Below are positions 7,985 to 16,201 of a stretch of 64,000 nucleotides of DNA, piece after piece; position 1 is the stretch's first letter; each line of letters begins with the position of its first letter. The DNA is taken from the NCBI RefSeq assembly GCF_000711725.1, contig NZ_JONP01000013.1:95611-159610 (forward strand). The letters run 5' to 3'. Under the pieces are notes generated by a model, which was given only the letters and a program-made list of their open reading frames with translations, was not told the origin of the DNA and ran no database searches. The translations under genes were made by a program, and so were the position numbers. This stretch comes from Roseomonas aerilata DSM 19363. GTDB lineage: Bacteria > Pseudomonadota > Alphaproteobacteria > Acetobacterales > Acetobacteraceae.

Positions 7985-8617
7985 ATGCTTCCTGCCCGGC
8001 TGCAGCGCCGCCCCATCCTCCTGTCCTCGCTCGTGCTGGGGTTGGCGGCGGGGCTGGTGGCCTGGCTGGTCGGCCTGCGCGGCACCAGCGCCGTGCTCGC
8101 CTTCTGGAACGCCTCAGCCTTCACCTACGCCGTGGCGATCTCCGTGACCCTCTGGGACGATGAGCCCGAGGAACTCGCCGCCCGGGCCGCGGCGCTCGAC
8201 CAGGACCAGTGGGGCATCCTCCTGGCCAGCGTGATCGCCGCCCTCGCGGCGCTCGGCGCGGTGGTGGCGGACCTGGCGACCGCCAAGGGCACCGCCCAGG
8301 CCACGGGCGCCGCCCTCTCGGCGGGCGGCACGGTGGTGGTTTCCTGGCTCTTCGTGCAGGTGCTCTTCGCGCATCACTACGCGCATGTGCACTGGCTGGG
8401 CGGGCAGGGCCTCGACTTCCCCGGCAACGACCGGCCTGATTTTCCCGAATTCCTCTACTTCGCGATGACGGTGGGCATGACGGCCCAGGTCTCCGACGTG
8501 ACGACGCGCACGGCAACGATACGCCGCGCGGTGCTCGGCCACGCGGCGCTCGCCTTCCTGTTCAACGCGGTGATCCTGGCGGCAGCGGTGAACCTGGCGG
8601 CGGCCCTGCTGGGGTAA
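7985..8617 (+). CDS. DUF1345 family integral membrane protein
   Basis: Polytopic membrane protein of unknown function, 210 residues with about five hydrophobic segments (LVLGLAAGLVAWLVGL, ILLASVIAALAALGAVVADL, GTVVVSWLFVQVLFAHHYAH, and a C-terminal AFLFNAVILAAAVNLAAALL). The conserved DUF1345 core is HYAHVHW then GLDFPG, PDFPEFLYFAMTVGMTAQVSDV. GGAGG at 7967-7971 lies 13 bp before ATG 7985; GTG 7973, overlapping the lutA stop, is an alternative start. Probably co-transcribed with lutA. No role is assigned to the family, and involvement in lactate use would be a guess. Confidence 0.85.
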   Translation: MLPARLQRRPILLSSLVLGLAAGLVAWLVGLRGTSAVLAFWNASAFTYAVAISVTLWDDEPEELAARAAALDQDQWGILLASVIAALAALGAVVADLATAKGTAQATGAALSAGGTVVVSWLFVQVLFAHHYAHVHWLGGQGLDFPGNDRPDFPEFLYFAMTVGMTAQVSDVTTRTATIRRAVLGHAALAFLFNAVILAAAVNLAAALLG

Positions 8618-8636
8618 TGTGGCTTCGCGGGTGACC

Positions 8637-8809
8637 CCGGGGAGAGGAAGAAGGAATTCTTCCTCTCCCCGGCCCCCCCACCATCATCTTTTTCTTCGGG
8701 TTTAAGTCGCTTCGCGGCCGGTGCGTCTCCGGTTCATGAGCCAGGGGACTGCATGTTTAGGGCGGTTCCACGATAGCCAGAGGGGGATCCATGGGCCTCA
8801 GGCCCTTGG
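8637..8809 (+). repeat. Composite palindromic intergenic element, copy B (P1 missing, P3 decayed)
   Basis: P4 is identical to copy A: 16-bp stem at 8637-8652 and 8657-8672 with loop GGAA, followed by CATCATCTTTTTCTTC. P3 survives only as GCGGCCGGTGCGTCTCC without its mirror arm. P2 is at 8789-8809. The element fills the convergent gap between the DUF1345 gene and the AI-2E-family transporter. Confidence 0.85.
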
Positions 8810-8855
8810 CAGGACGAGATGAACGCTGCGCGTTCACCCTGGCGGACCGCCTCCA

Positions 8856-10829
8856 TCAAGTCACGGCTGGCGGGGCTTCTGCCGGGGTCGCCTCGGCTGA
8901 GAGGCAGGCCAGCGCATCGCGGAGGGAGCGGGCCTCGCAGCTTCGCATGCCTTCCTCCCGCAGGGCCGCGAGGACGGGGCTGTCGCGTTCGGCGCCCCAG
9001 ACGCCGGCGACGAGCAGGGCGTTGGGGAAGCGGCGTCGCAGGCGGCGGATGGCGTAGCGGGCACTGGTGGCGCCGCTGCCGCCCTCAAGGGCTGAGAGCA
9101 CCACGGCGCGGGCTCCTTCCGGCACGGCCGTCCCTGCCTGATTCGTGGCGTCGCGCAGGGCTTCGGCGGGCAGAGTGGTGGCGCCATAGCCGGCGAGGGT
9201 GAGCACCTGGGCGAGCATGGCAGTGGCCTGTTCGTCCAGCCGACCGCGGCCGGCGACGCAGAGGACGGTGCCAGGCTTGGCCCATTCGGCCGGGGGTGCG
9301 GGGGGCGGAGGCGGGGGCGGGGCGTCGGGGCCCGGCGCGCCGTCGTTCTCCCGCTGCACCGGGCCATCGGCCTCGATGGCCGGGGGCTCGACGTCCTCGT
9401 GCTCGGAGAGGTCGTCCAGCAGCTCGTCCACCCGGGCGCGCAGCACGTCGAGCCGGGCACGGTTGAGGGCGCCGCGGGTCGCGTCCTCCTGGGCGAGGGA
9501 GAGGCCGGGCAGCGCGACGCTGTCGTAGTAGGCGAGGAGCGGCATGCCGCGGAGCTGAAGTTCCGCCTGCTCGGCCAGGCCGTCGGCATCGCCGGCGAGG
9601 GCACGCTGGTAGAAGGCCTCGGGCGGGGCGAGCGCGGCGCGGTCTCCGAGGAGGACGTCGAGGAATTCGAGGCGGTCCACGTGGCGGCCGAGAACCACCA
9701 GGCCGACGGTGAGCGGGGTGGCCAGCAGCAGGCCGATCGGTCCCCAGAGCCAGGCCCAAAAGGCCGTGGCGAGGAGGATGGCGACGGGTGAGAGGCCGGT
9801 GGAGTGGCCATAGACCATCGGCTCCACCGCCTGGGCCATCAACGGCTCGGCGACGGCGAAGAGGATGATGACCCAGATGAGCATCGTCCACCCCGGATCC
9901 ACGGCGATCGCGAGGAGGAGGGGGAAGGCGGCCGCGATGAAGCCGCCGATGAAGGGGACGAAGCGCATCAGCCCCGCGATGACGCCCCAGAGCAGGGGGT
10001 TGGGGATGCCGATGGCCCAGAGCCCGGCGGCGATGCCGAGGCCGAAGGCGGCGTTCATCGCCGTCTGCGCGAGAAAGTAGCGGGAAAGGCGGGAGGCGGC
10101 GTCGTTGATGGCGGCGGTGGTGCGCTGGAGGTCGCGCGAGCCCATCAGCTTGATCACGCGGTCCCGCAGGTCCTCCCGGTAGAGAAGGAGAAAGACGACG
10201 AAGACGATGACGATGCCGGTGGTGGCGACGGGGCCGAGCAGGGGGCCGACGACGCGCTGCATGACGACGAGGAGGCCCGGCGCGGGCTCGCGCACCTCCA
10301 CCGGAAGGGGCGGCAGGCCGGACTGCGCGGTGGCTGCCGGAGAGGCGGCGGAGGAATCCTTCGAGGAGAGGCCCTCGCCGAGGGAGCGCAGCAGCTCCGA
10401 GGCGCGGCCGAGCGGGCCATGGTCTCCGAAGAGGCCGGTGAGCTTCTGGGTGACTGTGGCCTGGTAGAAGGGAAGGTCGTTGGCCAGCTCGGCCAGCTGG
10501 CGGCCCATCAGCGCGCCGAGGCCCGCGATCACCGCGACCGCGAGGATGACGCCCAGCATCTCGGAGGCGACGCGGGGCACGCCGATCTTGCGGAAGGCGC
10601 GGACCACCGGTGCCAGCACGAAGGCGAGGAGGATGGCGAGGGCCAGCGGCACCAGCAGCTCGCGGGTGACGTAGAGCACGCCGACAAGGGCAATGCCGGC
10701 ATAGAAGACCCCAGGACCGCCATTGGGCACGCCGGCGGCGGCCACCTCGGCGGAGAGGTTGGGGCGGGAAAGGCTGGAGCGCGCCGGCCCCTGGGCACGG
10801 GACGGGCGGGAGGGGACGGAATCCGGCAT
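8856..10829 (-). CDS. AI-2E/PerM family transporter with cytosolic C-terminal domain
   Basis: Inner-membrane protein of the AI-2E transporter (PerM/TqsA) family. Membrane segments include FYAGIALVGVLYVTREL, GVILAVAVIAGLGALMG, TTGIVIVFVVFLLLY, and the conserved LLWGVIAGLMRFVPFIGG and PVAILLATAFWAWLWGPIGLLLATPLT. After about residue 405 comes a long soluble region: a helical part, a Pro-rich linker (about 500-520), then an alpha/beta part (GTVLCVAGRGRLDEQA ... ALLVAGVWG) that looks like a B12-binding-type fold without the DxHxxG cobalamin loop. ATG 10829 is preferred to GTG 10853. At 657 residues it is much longer than the roughly 350 of plain PerM proteins. Substrate unknown. Confidence 0.88.
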   Translation of the reverse strand: MPDSVPSRPSRAQGPARSSLSRPNLSAEVAAAGVPNGGPGVFYAGIALVGVLYVTRELLVPLALAILLAFVLAPVVRAFRKIGVPRVASEMLGVILAVAVIAGLGALMGRQLAELANDLPFYQATVTQKLTGLFGDHGPLGRASELLRSLGEGLSSKDSSAASPAATAQSGLPPLPVEVREPAPGLLVVMQRVVGPLLGPVATTGIVIVFVVFLLLYREDLRDRVIKLMGSRDLQRTTAAINDAASRLSRYFLAQTAMNAAFGLGIAAGLWAIGIPNPLLWGVIAGLMRFVPFIGGFIAAAFPLLLAIAVDPGWTMLIWVIILFAVAEPLMAQAVEPMVYGHSTGLSPVAILLATAFWAWLWGPIGLLLATPLTVGLVVLGRHVDRLEFLDVLLGDRAALAPPEAFYQRALAGDADGLAEQAELQLRGMPLLAYYDSVALPGLSLAQEDATRGALNRARLDVLRARVDELLDDLSEHEDVEPPAIEADGPVQRENDGAPGPDAPPPPPPPAPPAEWAKPGTVLCVAGRGRLDEQATAMLAQVLTLAGYGATTLPAEALRDATNQAGTAVPEGARAVVLSALEGGSGATSARYAIRRLRRRFPNALLVAGVWGAERDSPVLAALREEGMRSCEARSLRDALACLSAEATPAEAPPAVT

Positions 10830-10932
10830 TGGCTCCACTTGGTCGAGGACCACCAGGGAACGCGGGCCGGGCGGTTATGTTACGAGGGCGGAGAAGAACG
10901 GCGTCCGATCGAGGGGTGAGGCGCCTGGTGAC

Positions 10933-10992
10933 GCCAGGGAGAGAGGGAAGGAAGTCTTTCTCCCCTCGACTTCATCATCATCTTCTTTGGAG
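10933..10992 (+). repeat. Decayed P4-type module of the intergenic element
   Basis: CCAGGGAGAGAGGGAAGG followed by TTTCTCCCCTCG and then CATCATCATCTTCTTTGG matches the P4 hairpin plus T/C tract of copies A and B, but the stem is broken by mismatches. It lies upstream of the AI-2E-family gene and directly before the transposase remnant. Confidence 0.55.
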
Positions 10993-11035
10993 CTGGCATA
11001 GATGAGGGTGAGTGGTATCAGCTGGAACCGGTGAG

Positions 11036-11206
11036 CGGGCTGTTGGCCTATCCGCTCAAGACTTTGTGCCGCTTCAACGGCATCCCGCGCCAGTCCTTCC
11101 CCTGTTCCTCGCCGAGTGCGAGTGGCGCTTCAACTACGGACCCGCCTCGACACTGCGGAAAATCCTAAGCGGATGGGCTAACAACCCGCTCGACGATCAC
11201 GGCTGA
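11036..11206 (+). pseudogene. C-terminal remnant of an IS1595-type transposase, frameshifted
   Basis: The region encodes LLAYPLKTLCRFNGIPRQSFP in one frame up to about 11100 and LFLAECEWRFNYGPASTLRKIL in the next frame. Joined, this resembles the end of IS1595-family transposases, which carry RFNG.P...F..FL.E.EWRFN. The frames meet at TTCCCCTGTTCC (11098-11109), where one missing C would explain the shift. No DDE region, intact frame or terminal inverted repeats were seen, so this is a decayed fragment. Confidence 0.6.
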
Positions 11207-11275
11207 TTCCAGAACACCCCCTTAGCTATGCCAGATCCATAGGTTATTCCCTGAAATGCCCGGTTCTGACATCGG

Positions 11276-12067
11276 TTAAGCTCCTGCTCCATCAGGGCCG
11301 AGGCCGCCGAAAAAGGCGTTGCGAAGCTGTTTGTCGAGGGGCTGCGGTTCCGTGACGTGCAGCTGCGGCTTCACGGCCTTCCGGTTGAGGAACCGCCTGA
11401 TGTTTCCCGAACGGCTGGTGGCGTCCGCATGGCCGATCCGGTAGATCGCGCCCGGGAACGGCAGCCGTTCCAGCGGCGTTCCCGCCTGCTCGAGCATTCT
11501 CTTGATGGCCTTGTGGCTGCCGAGCCATTGGCTGACATATCCCTGGTCCGCCTGCTCGAAGGCGGCGGGGATCCTCAGCAGGTCGGCGCGGACGATGTGC
11601 GAGGTCCCGCAGAACGCGTAGAACCGGCTCTCGTAGGCGAGGACTTCCTCCCCGCCCGAGTACAGGAAGCCGGTTTCGAAGTACCAGCCATTGCTCGTCG
11701 GGTTGGCCGAGACAAGTTCCGACAGCCGGAACCTCACGAGGTCGTCGTAATCGACCACCATGACATGGCCCTTCGGGCGGCCCGCGATCAGCCCCGCCAG
11801 AATCCTCCCGCCCTTGTCCCGGCGGACCGCCTCTAACCGTTCCTCTTGCGAAGGCGGCAGGATGGCCGGCGCGAAGTCCACCCGGACCACATCAAACCCC
11901 GACGGCATGGCCGGAAGATCGGCGCCCCGGTTGGCAACCACGATCGCCTCCCATGCGCCCGAACGCTGGCTCGCTATCGAATGGATGGTCGCGGCCATCA
12001 CCTCCTTCATCGATCCCCAGTGACGAACGGTGTCCTGGTGCCGAACGGGGATGACGAAGGTTAGCAT
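11276..12067 (-). CDS. Glycosyltransferase, GT-A fold (family 2-like)
   Basis: Probable sugar transferase of 263 residues. It begins directly with the GT-A nucleotide-binding strand MLTFVIPVRHQDT; VMVVDYDDLVRF near residues 103-114 is a candidate DxD metal/nucleotide site. The rest (WYFETGFLYSGGEEV, FCGTSHIVRADLL) resembles proteins annotated as glycosyl transferase family 2 in alphaproteobacteria. It stands alone between a transposase remnant and an unrelated membrane protein gene, and reads as somewhat less GC-rich than its neighbours, so an accessory or acquired gene is plausible. Acceptor and sugar are unknown. Confidence 0.65.
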   Translation of the reverse strand: MLTFVIPVRHQDTVRHWGSMKEVMAATIHSIASQRSGAWEAIVVANRGADLPAMPSGFDVVRVDFAPAILPPSQEERLEAVRRDKGGRILAGLIAGRPKGHVMVVDYDDLVRFRLSELVSANPTSNGWYFETGFLYSGGEEVLAYESRFYAFCGTSHIVRADLLRIPAAFEQADQGYVSQWLGSHKAIKRMLEQAGTPLERLPFPGAIYRIGHADATSRSGNIRRFLNRKAVKPQLHVTEPQPLDKQLRNAFFGGLGPDGAGA

Positions 12068-12163
12068 CGAGGGGACCTCTCCAGTCGGACCGGCACCTTC
12101 CCCTATGTCAGGTGCCGATGGAAGCGGCGTCCAGGAACGTCGCCAGGCAGGCGGGGCGGCAAG

Positions 12164-12667
12164 TCAGCCGGTTTCGATCCGCACCTCCTTGTCATGGGCC
12201 CAGCCGATCTCCGGGTTGAGGGCAAGGCGCCCCGCGCCGCGTTTCGTCGGCTTGATCACGAGGGGCTCCGCGCCGGGATTCTCCCGCATCCAGTCCCTCG
12301 CGCGCAGCATCGCGGCGAGGCTGGTTTCTCCGCCCAGGCTGTAGCGGATGCCGTTCCACTGGAACCAGGCAACCGGCTGGCCGGGCACGCCACGCGCGCC
12401 GTCGAGCCGCTCCCAGCCGGGATGGGCTTGCGCCAGCGGCTGGATGAAATGCTCCAGCAGGCTGGCAAAGTCCGGATACTCGCCGGGGCGACTCGCCTTG
12501 GAGCCGTGCTCCTCCTCCTCGAAATCAGGATCGAACGCGGCGGTCGCGCCACCACCGCGCCGGCGGGCCTTGGGCCCGCGCAAGGCCATGCCGACGACGA
12601 CGCCAAGCAGCAGGATGCCGAAGATCACAAGCCCCATCGGACTCATAAAGACCTGGAGCTTGCCCAT
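12164..12667 (-). CDS. Hypothetical single-pass membrane protein
   Basis: I do not recognise the family. The ATG at 12667 (MGKLQVFMSPMG) gives 167 residues with one N-terminal membrane segment (MGLVIFGILLLGVVVGMAL, about residues 11-29), a basic stop-transfer stretch (PKARRRGGG) and a soluble domain with acidic FDPDFEEEEHG, then FASLLEHFIQPLAQAHPGW and WFQWNGIRYSLGGE. The soluble part would face the cytosol. The frame opens upstream to 12721, but that part is Arg-rich and unlike a start. It is not obviously in an operon: 96 bp separate it from the glycosyltransferase start and 82 bp from the Na/Pi transporter end. Confidence 0.7.
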   Translation of the reverse strand: MGKLQVFMSPMGLVIFGILLLGVVVGMALRGPKARRRGGGATAAFDPDFEEEEHGSKASRPGEYPDFASLLEHFIQPLAQAHPGWERLDGARGVPGQPVAWFQWNGIRYSLGGETSLAAMLRARDWMRENPGAEPLVIKPTKRGAGRLALNPEIGWAHDKEVRIETG

Positions 12668-12749
12668 CCCGAACCCCGCCCTCGTGCCGCGCCTTTCTGC
12701 CACCTCCGCGCGGCGCCGCAAACATGCGACGCCCCGGCCGGTCGGAAGT

Positions 12750-14405
12750 TCAGGCCGCCGGCGCGGCCCGCAGGCGGCTGACGCGCAACAAGCCCTCGCG
12801 CTCCAGCAGGGGGTGGGCCAGGGCGGCGAGGTGCCCGGCGATGCCCTTGAGGTCGCGGGTCACGTCCAGCGCCAGGCGGGCGGTGGCGGCGGAGGCGTCG
12901 TCGGCGCTGCGGCCGAGCCGGTCGGCGGCGGCGCGCTCGGCCCGGCGCCAGGCTTCCTTCTCCACTACGAGCTGACGGGCGGCGGCCGTGTCGGCCCCCA
13001 TGAAGACGGCGACGGCGAGGCGGAGCTGGGCGATGGCGCGGTGGTGCAGGGCGACGAGTTCGTCGGCCAGCTCGGGCGTGAGCTGCGTGCCGCGGCGGGC
13101 GGCACGGGTGGCGTGGCGGGCCAGCCCGCGCTCGACGATGTCGCCCACGTGCTCGAGCACGATGGCAAGGTCGCGGATCTCCTCAAGGCGCGTCGCCTCG
13201 GCGGGGGTGAGAGATTCGCGGGGGAGGCCGGCCAGGTAGGCGTGGACGGCGTGGTGGAGGTTGTCCACGACGTCGTCGCGCCGGGCGGTCGCACGGGCGC
13301 GCTCGATATCGGCGCGGCGGAGGGCGGCGGCGGCGTCGCGCAGCATGGCCTCCACCTCGTCGGCGATGCGCAGCGCCTCCCGCGCGGCGTTGGAGAGGGC
13401 GACGGCGGGGGTGGAGAAGGCCTCGGGGTCGAGATAGCGGGGGGCTGCGGCGTCGGCGGCCGCGGGCGGCGCGGGAAGCAGGCGGGCGAGGACGCGCGCG
13501 AAGGGCGTGAGGAAGGGCAGGCTCGCAAGGGCGAGGAGGAGGTTGAAGGCGAGGTGGGCGTTCGCCACCAGCCGCGCCGGCGCGGGATCGAGGGCGCGGA
13601 GCGCCTCGGTGAGCGGGCCGAGCAGGGCGAGCGCGACGAGGGCGCCCAGCAGGCGGTTCAGCAGGTTGCCGAGCGGCAGGCGCTGGCGCGAGAGGTCCCG
13701 CGCCTCCTCCCCGCGAGCGGCGAGGACGGGGGTGACGGCGCTGCCGAGATTGGCGCCAAGGACCATGGCGACCGCGGCCTCCGGACCGAGCGCCCCGGCG
13801 CCGGCCAGCGACCCCACGAGGAGGACGGCCGCGACCGAGGAGTGCATCGCCCAGGCGAGCAGGGCCGCGGCGAGGAGGTTGAGTAGCGGCGAGCCGGCGA
13901 GAAGGTGCAGGACCTCCCGGAAGGCGGGGGAGGCCTGGAGCGGCGCCATGCTGTCGAGCATGAGGTGCAGGGCGGCGAGCATGAGGCCAAGGCCCATGAC
14001 CGCGCGCCCGGCCTCGCGCTGGCGGAGCTTGGGGCGCCGGTAGGCGGCCCAGCCGAGGAAGAGGAGGGCAGGGAAGACCGCCCGCACGTCGAAGGAGAGA
14101 AGCTGGACGATCAGCGCCGTGCCGACATTGGCGCCGAGCATGGCCGCCAGCGCCGGTTCCAGCCCCAGCGCCCCGCGGGCCGCGAGGCCGCCGACCATGA
14201 GGGCGGCGGCGGTGCTGCTCTGAAGGGCGGCGGTGACGCCGAGCCCGGCGAGGAAGGCGCGGGGGCGGGAGCCGAGGGCGACGTTGACCGCGCGGCGGAG
14301 GTTGGCCCCGAAGGCCCGTTCCACCCCGCGCTGCACGAGGTGCAGCCCGAAGAGGAGGAGGGCGGCCTCCCCTGCCAGCTCGATCAGGAGTCGCAATGCG
14401 TCCAA
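12750..14405 (-). CDS. Na/Pi cotransporter family protein with C-terminal PhoU domain
   Basis: Sodium-phosphate symporter family (NptA/YjbB-like) with a PhoU-like regulatory tail. Two inverted Na_Pi_cotrans repeats are visible through ALQSSTAAALMVGGL with ALAAMLGANVGTALIVQLLSF, and AMHSSVAAVLLVGSLAGAG with AMVLGANLGSAVTP. Helical PhoU-type segments follow (SNAAREALRIADEVEAML, LEEIRDLAIVLEHVGDIVERGL). The TTG at 14405 is chosen because GGGAGGA (14410-14416, minus strand) sits 4 bp upstream and the protein then begins just before the first membrane segment; 551 residues. The open frame continues to 14582 without homology. It is divergent from the catabolic cluster. Confidence 0.9.
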   Translation of the reverse strand: MDALRLLIELAGEAALLLFGLHLVQRGVERAFGANLRRAVNVALGSRPRAFLAGLGVTAALQSSTAAALMVGGLAARGALGLEPALAAMLGANVGTALIVQLLSFDVRAVFPALLFLGWAAYRRPKLRQREAGRAVMGLGLMLAALHLMLDSMAPLQASPAFREVLHLLAGSPLLNLLAAALLAWAMHSSVAAVLLVGSLAGAGALGPEAAVAMVLGANLGSAVTPVLAARGEEARDLSRQRLPLGNLLNRLLGALVALALLGPLTEALRALDPAPARLVANAHLAFNLLLALASLPFLTPFARVLARLLPAPPAAADAAAPRYLDPEAFSTPAVALSNAAREALRIADEVEAMLRDAAAALRRADIERARATARRDDVVDNLHHAVHAYLAGLPRESLTPAEATRLEEIRDLAIVLEHVGDIVERGLARHATRAARRGTQLTPELADELVALHHRAIAQLRLAVAVFMGADTAAARQLVVEKEAWRRAERAAADRLGRSADDASAATARLALDVTRDLKGIAGHLAALAHPLLEREGLLRVSRLRAAPAA

Positions 14406-14571
14406 CAGGTCCTCCCGCGGAGGGGTGTCATTAAAGCGCCATCGGGGCCGGCGTGCACGCGGAATGTGGAAGGCCGGGCATCGGACCTTGGAAGGGTGCA
14501 AACGGGCCGGGCTTCCCCCAACGCGGCCGGTGCCGATAGGCTGCACCCACCATTCCCGGGAGAGAGCAGCC

Positions 14572-15552
14572 ATGAGCGGCACCTATGATCGGGCGGAGGC
14601 CAAGGAGTTTGCCCGCGCCCACCTGCGCGGCATCTGGTGCGCGGCGCCGACACCCTTCCGGGCGGACCTGTCGCTGAACGAGTCGGGCTTCCGGGCGAAC
14701 CTCCGCTACTGGTTCACCGAACTGGGCGTGGACGGCGTCTTCGTCGCGGGGAAGCAGGGCGAGTTCTTCTCGATGTCCGTCGAGGAGCGGAAGCGGTGCT
14801 TCTCCATCGCGGCCGAGGTGGCGCGGGAGACGGGCAAGCGGAGCATCATGTCCTGCTCCGACGGGAACCTGGACACGGTGCTGGAGCTGGCCGCCCATGC
14901 GGAGGCCTGCGGGGCGGACTTCATTGTGGTGCACGCGCCCGTGCTGCACTTCCTGCACGACCGCGACGAGACGCTGGTGGAGTACTACCGCTATATCAGC
15001 GAGCGCACGCGGCTCGGCATCGCCATGTGGTCGCATCCGGACAGCGGCTATCTGATGAGCCCCGACCTCTGCCTGCGGATCGCGGAGATCCCGAGCATCG
15101 TCGCGATCAAGTACTCCGTGCCGCGGGAGATGTACTCGGAACTGTCCCGCCGGGCGGGCGACGCGCTGCTGGTGAGCACGGCCAGTGAGGACGAGTGGCT
15201 CGACAACATCCTGGAACTCGGATGGCGGCTCTATCTCTGCTCCTCCCCGCCCGCGATGCTGCAGACGGCGGGCGACACGCGGATGCGGGAATACACCGAC
15301 CTCGCCTTCGCCGGGCGGGCCGAGGAGGCGCGGCGGGTCTTCGACAGCCTGGCCCCGGTGCGGCAGGCGATCCGCTCCACCAAGCCCGGCGGCAAGCCGC
15401 CGGCGCACACGAAGTACTGGATGGAGCTGCTGGGCCAGGCGGGCGGGCCGGTGCGGCGGCCGATGCTGCAACTGACCGAGGCGGAGCGGGCGGCGACGCG
15501 GGCGGCCTTCGAGGGCTGCGGGCTGCGGCCCATCCGGCAGGCGGCGGAGTAG
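14572..15552 (+). CDS. Dihydrodipicolinate synthase (DapA) family lyase, atypical active site
   Basis: TIM-barrel class I aldolase/lyase of the DHDPS/NAL superfamily, 326 residues. The Schiff-base Lys is present as K180 in SIVAIKYS. Other DapA landmarks are changed: the GTTGE loop reads GKQGEF (60-65) and the YNxP block reads MWSHPDSG, losing the proton-relay Tyr. So it is not lysine-biosynthetic DapA and may act on a different 2-oxo acid. The ATG at 14572 follows GGGAGAGAG. It heads a block in which the next gene is 3-hydroxyanthranilate dioxygenase, so a lyase or hydratase step on a ring-cleavage product is a reasonable guess, not shown. Confidence 0.85.
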   Translation: MSGTYDRAEAKEFARAHLRGIWCAAPTPFRADLSLNESGFRANLRYWFTELGVDGVFVAGKQGEFFSMSVEERKRCFSIAAEVARETGKRSIMSCSDGNLDTVLELAAHAEACGADFIVVHAPVLHFLHDRDETLVEYYRYISERTRLGIAMWSHPDSGYLMSPDLCLRIAEIPSIVAIKYSVPREMYSELSRRAGDALLVSTASEDEWLDNILELGWRLYLCSSPPAMLQTAGDTRMREYTDLAFAGRAEEARRVFDSLAPVRQAIRSTKPGGKPPAHTKYWMELLGQAGGPVRRPMLQLTEAERAATRAAFEGCGLRPIRQAAE

Positions 15553-15570
15553 GAAGGCCGGGGAAGGAAT

Positions 15571-15627
15571 TCCCCCGGACCCCCGTCTTTTTTCTGTCTG
15601 ATAAAAAAAAGGAGGGGGTCCGGGGGA
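15571..15627. repeat. Head-to-head P4-like palindrome inside the catabolic cluster
   Basis: TCCCCCGGACCCCC at 15571-15584 is mirrored exactly by GGGGGTCCGGGGGA at 15614-15627. The spacer carries a run of six T (15588-15593) and a run of eight A, so the whole is a large near-palindrome and could terminate transcripts on either strand. The flanking GGGGAAGGAATTCCCCC resembles the P4 module. It separates the DHDPS-family gene from the dioxygenase gene by 112 bp and may attenuate read-through. Confidence 0.75.
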
Positions 15628-15664
15628 GTTCACCTCCCGCGGCCTTGCTTCCCGGAGACCGGCA

Positions 15665-16201
15665 ATGAAGAAGCCCTTCGACTTCAAGGCATGGATCGCG
15701 GAGAACGAGCACCTGCTGAAGCCCCCCGTGGGCAACAAGCTGCTGTTCGAGGACGCGGAGACGGTCGTGCAGATCGTCGGCGGGCCGAACCAGCGCGTGG
15801 ACTTCCACGACGACCCTGTGGAGGAGTTCTTCTACCAGCTGCGCGGCGACATGGTGCTGAAGGTGCACATGGACGGGCGCATCCAGGACATCCCCATCCG
15901 CGAGGGGCAGGTCTTTCTGCTGCCCAAGCACACCCCGCACTCGCCTCAGCGACCACAGGCCGGCTCAGTCGGGCTGGTGGTGGAAGGCCGCCGGCCCGAG
16001 GGCGTGAAGGACGCCTTCGAGTGGTACTGTTTCACGTGCAACGGGCGGGTCCACCGGATCGAGCTGGTGGTGAAGGACATCGTGAAGGACCTGCCGCCGC
16101 TCTACGCCGAGTTCTACGCGAGCGAGGAGAAGCGCACCTGCCCGCATTGCGGCACGCTGCACCCCGGCAAGACGCCGCCGGAGGGCTGGGTGAGCCTGTG
16201 A
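15665..16201 (+). CDS. nbaC: 3-hydroxyanthranilate 3,4-dioxygenase
   Basis: Cupin iron(II) extradiol dioxygenase that opens 3-hydroxyanthranilate to 2-amino-3-carboxymuconate semialdehyde. It has 178 residues, the length of the bacterial enzyme. By alignment from memory with the Ralstonia enzyme, the Fe ligands are H48, E54 and H92, and the substrate-binding residues R44, R96 and E107 are present. The C-terminal rubredoxin-like metal site is complete (C122, C125, C159, C162). ATG 15665 follows the GGAG of CCCGGAGACC. The next gene overlaps its stop as GTGA. This is the most specific functional marker of the cluster. Confidence 0.95.
   Translation: MKKPFDFKAWIAENEHLLKPPVGNKLLFEDAETVVQIVGGPNQRVDFHDDPVEEFFYQLRGDMVLKVHMDGRIQDIPIREGQVFLLPKHTPHSPQRPQAGSVGLVVEGRRPEGVKDAFEWYCFTCNGRVHRIELVVKDIVKDLPPLYAEFYASEEKRTCPHCGTLHPGKTPPEGWVSL

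Noticed and set aside
9804..10919. 371-codon open frame on the + strand
   Set aside because: Antisense of the AI-2E-family transporter; Asp/His/Glu-rich and without any motif.
14572..15552. dapA (lysine biosynthesis)
   Set aside because: The GTTGE and YNxP blocks are not conserved, and the neighbours are catabolic.
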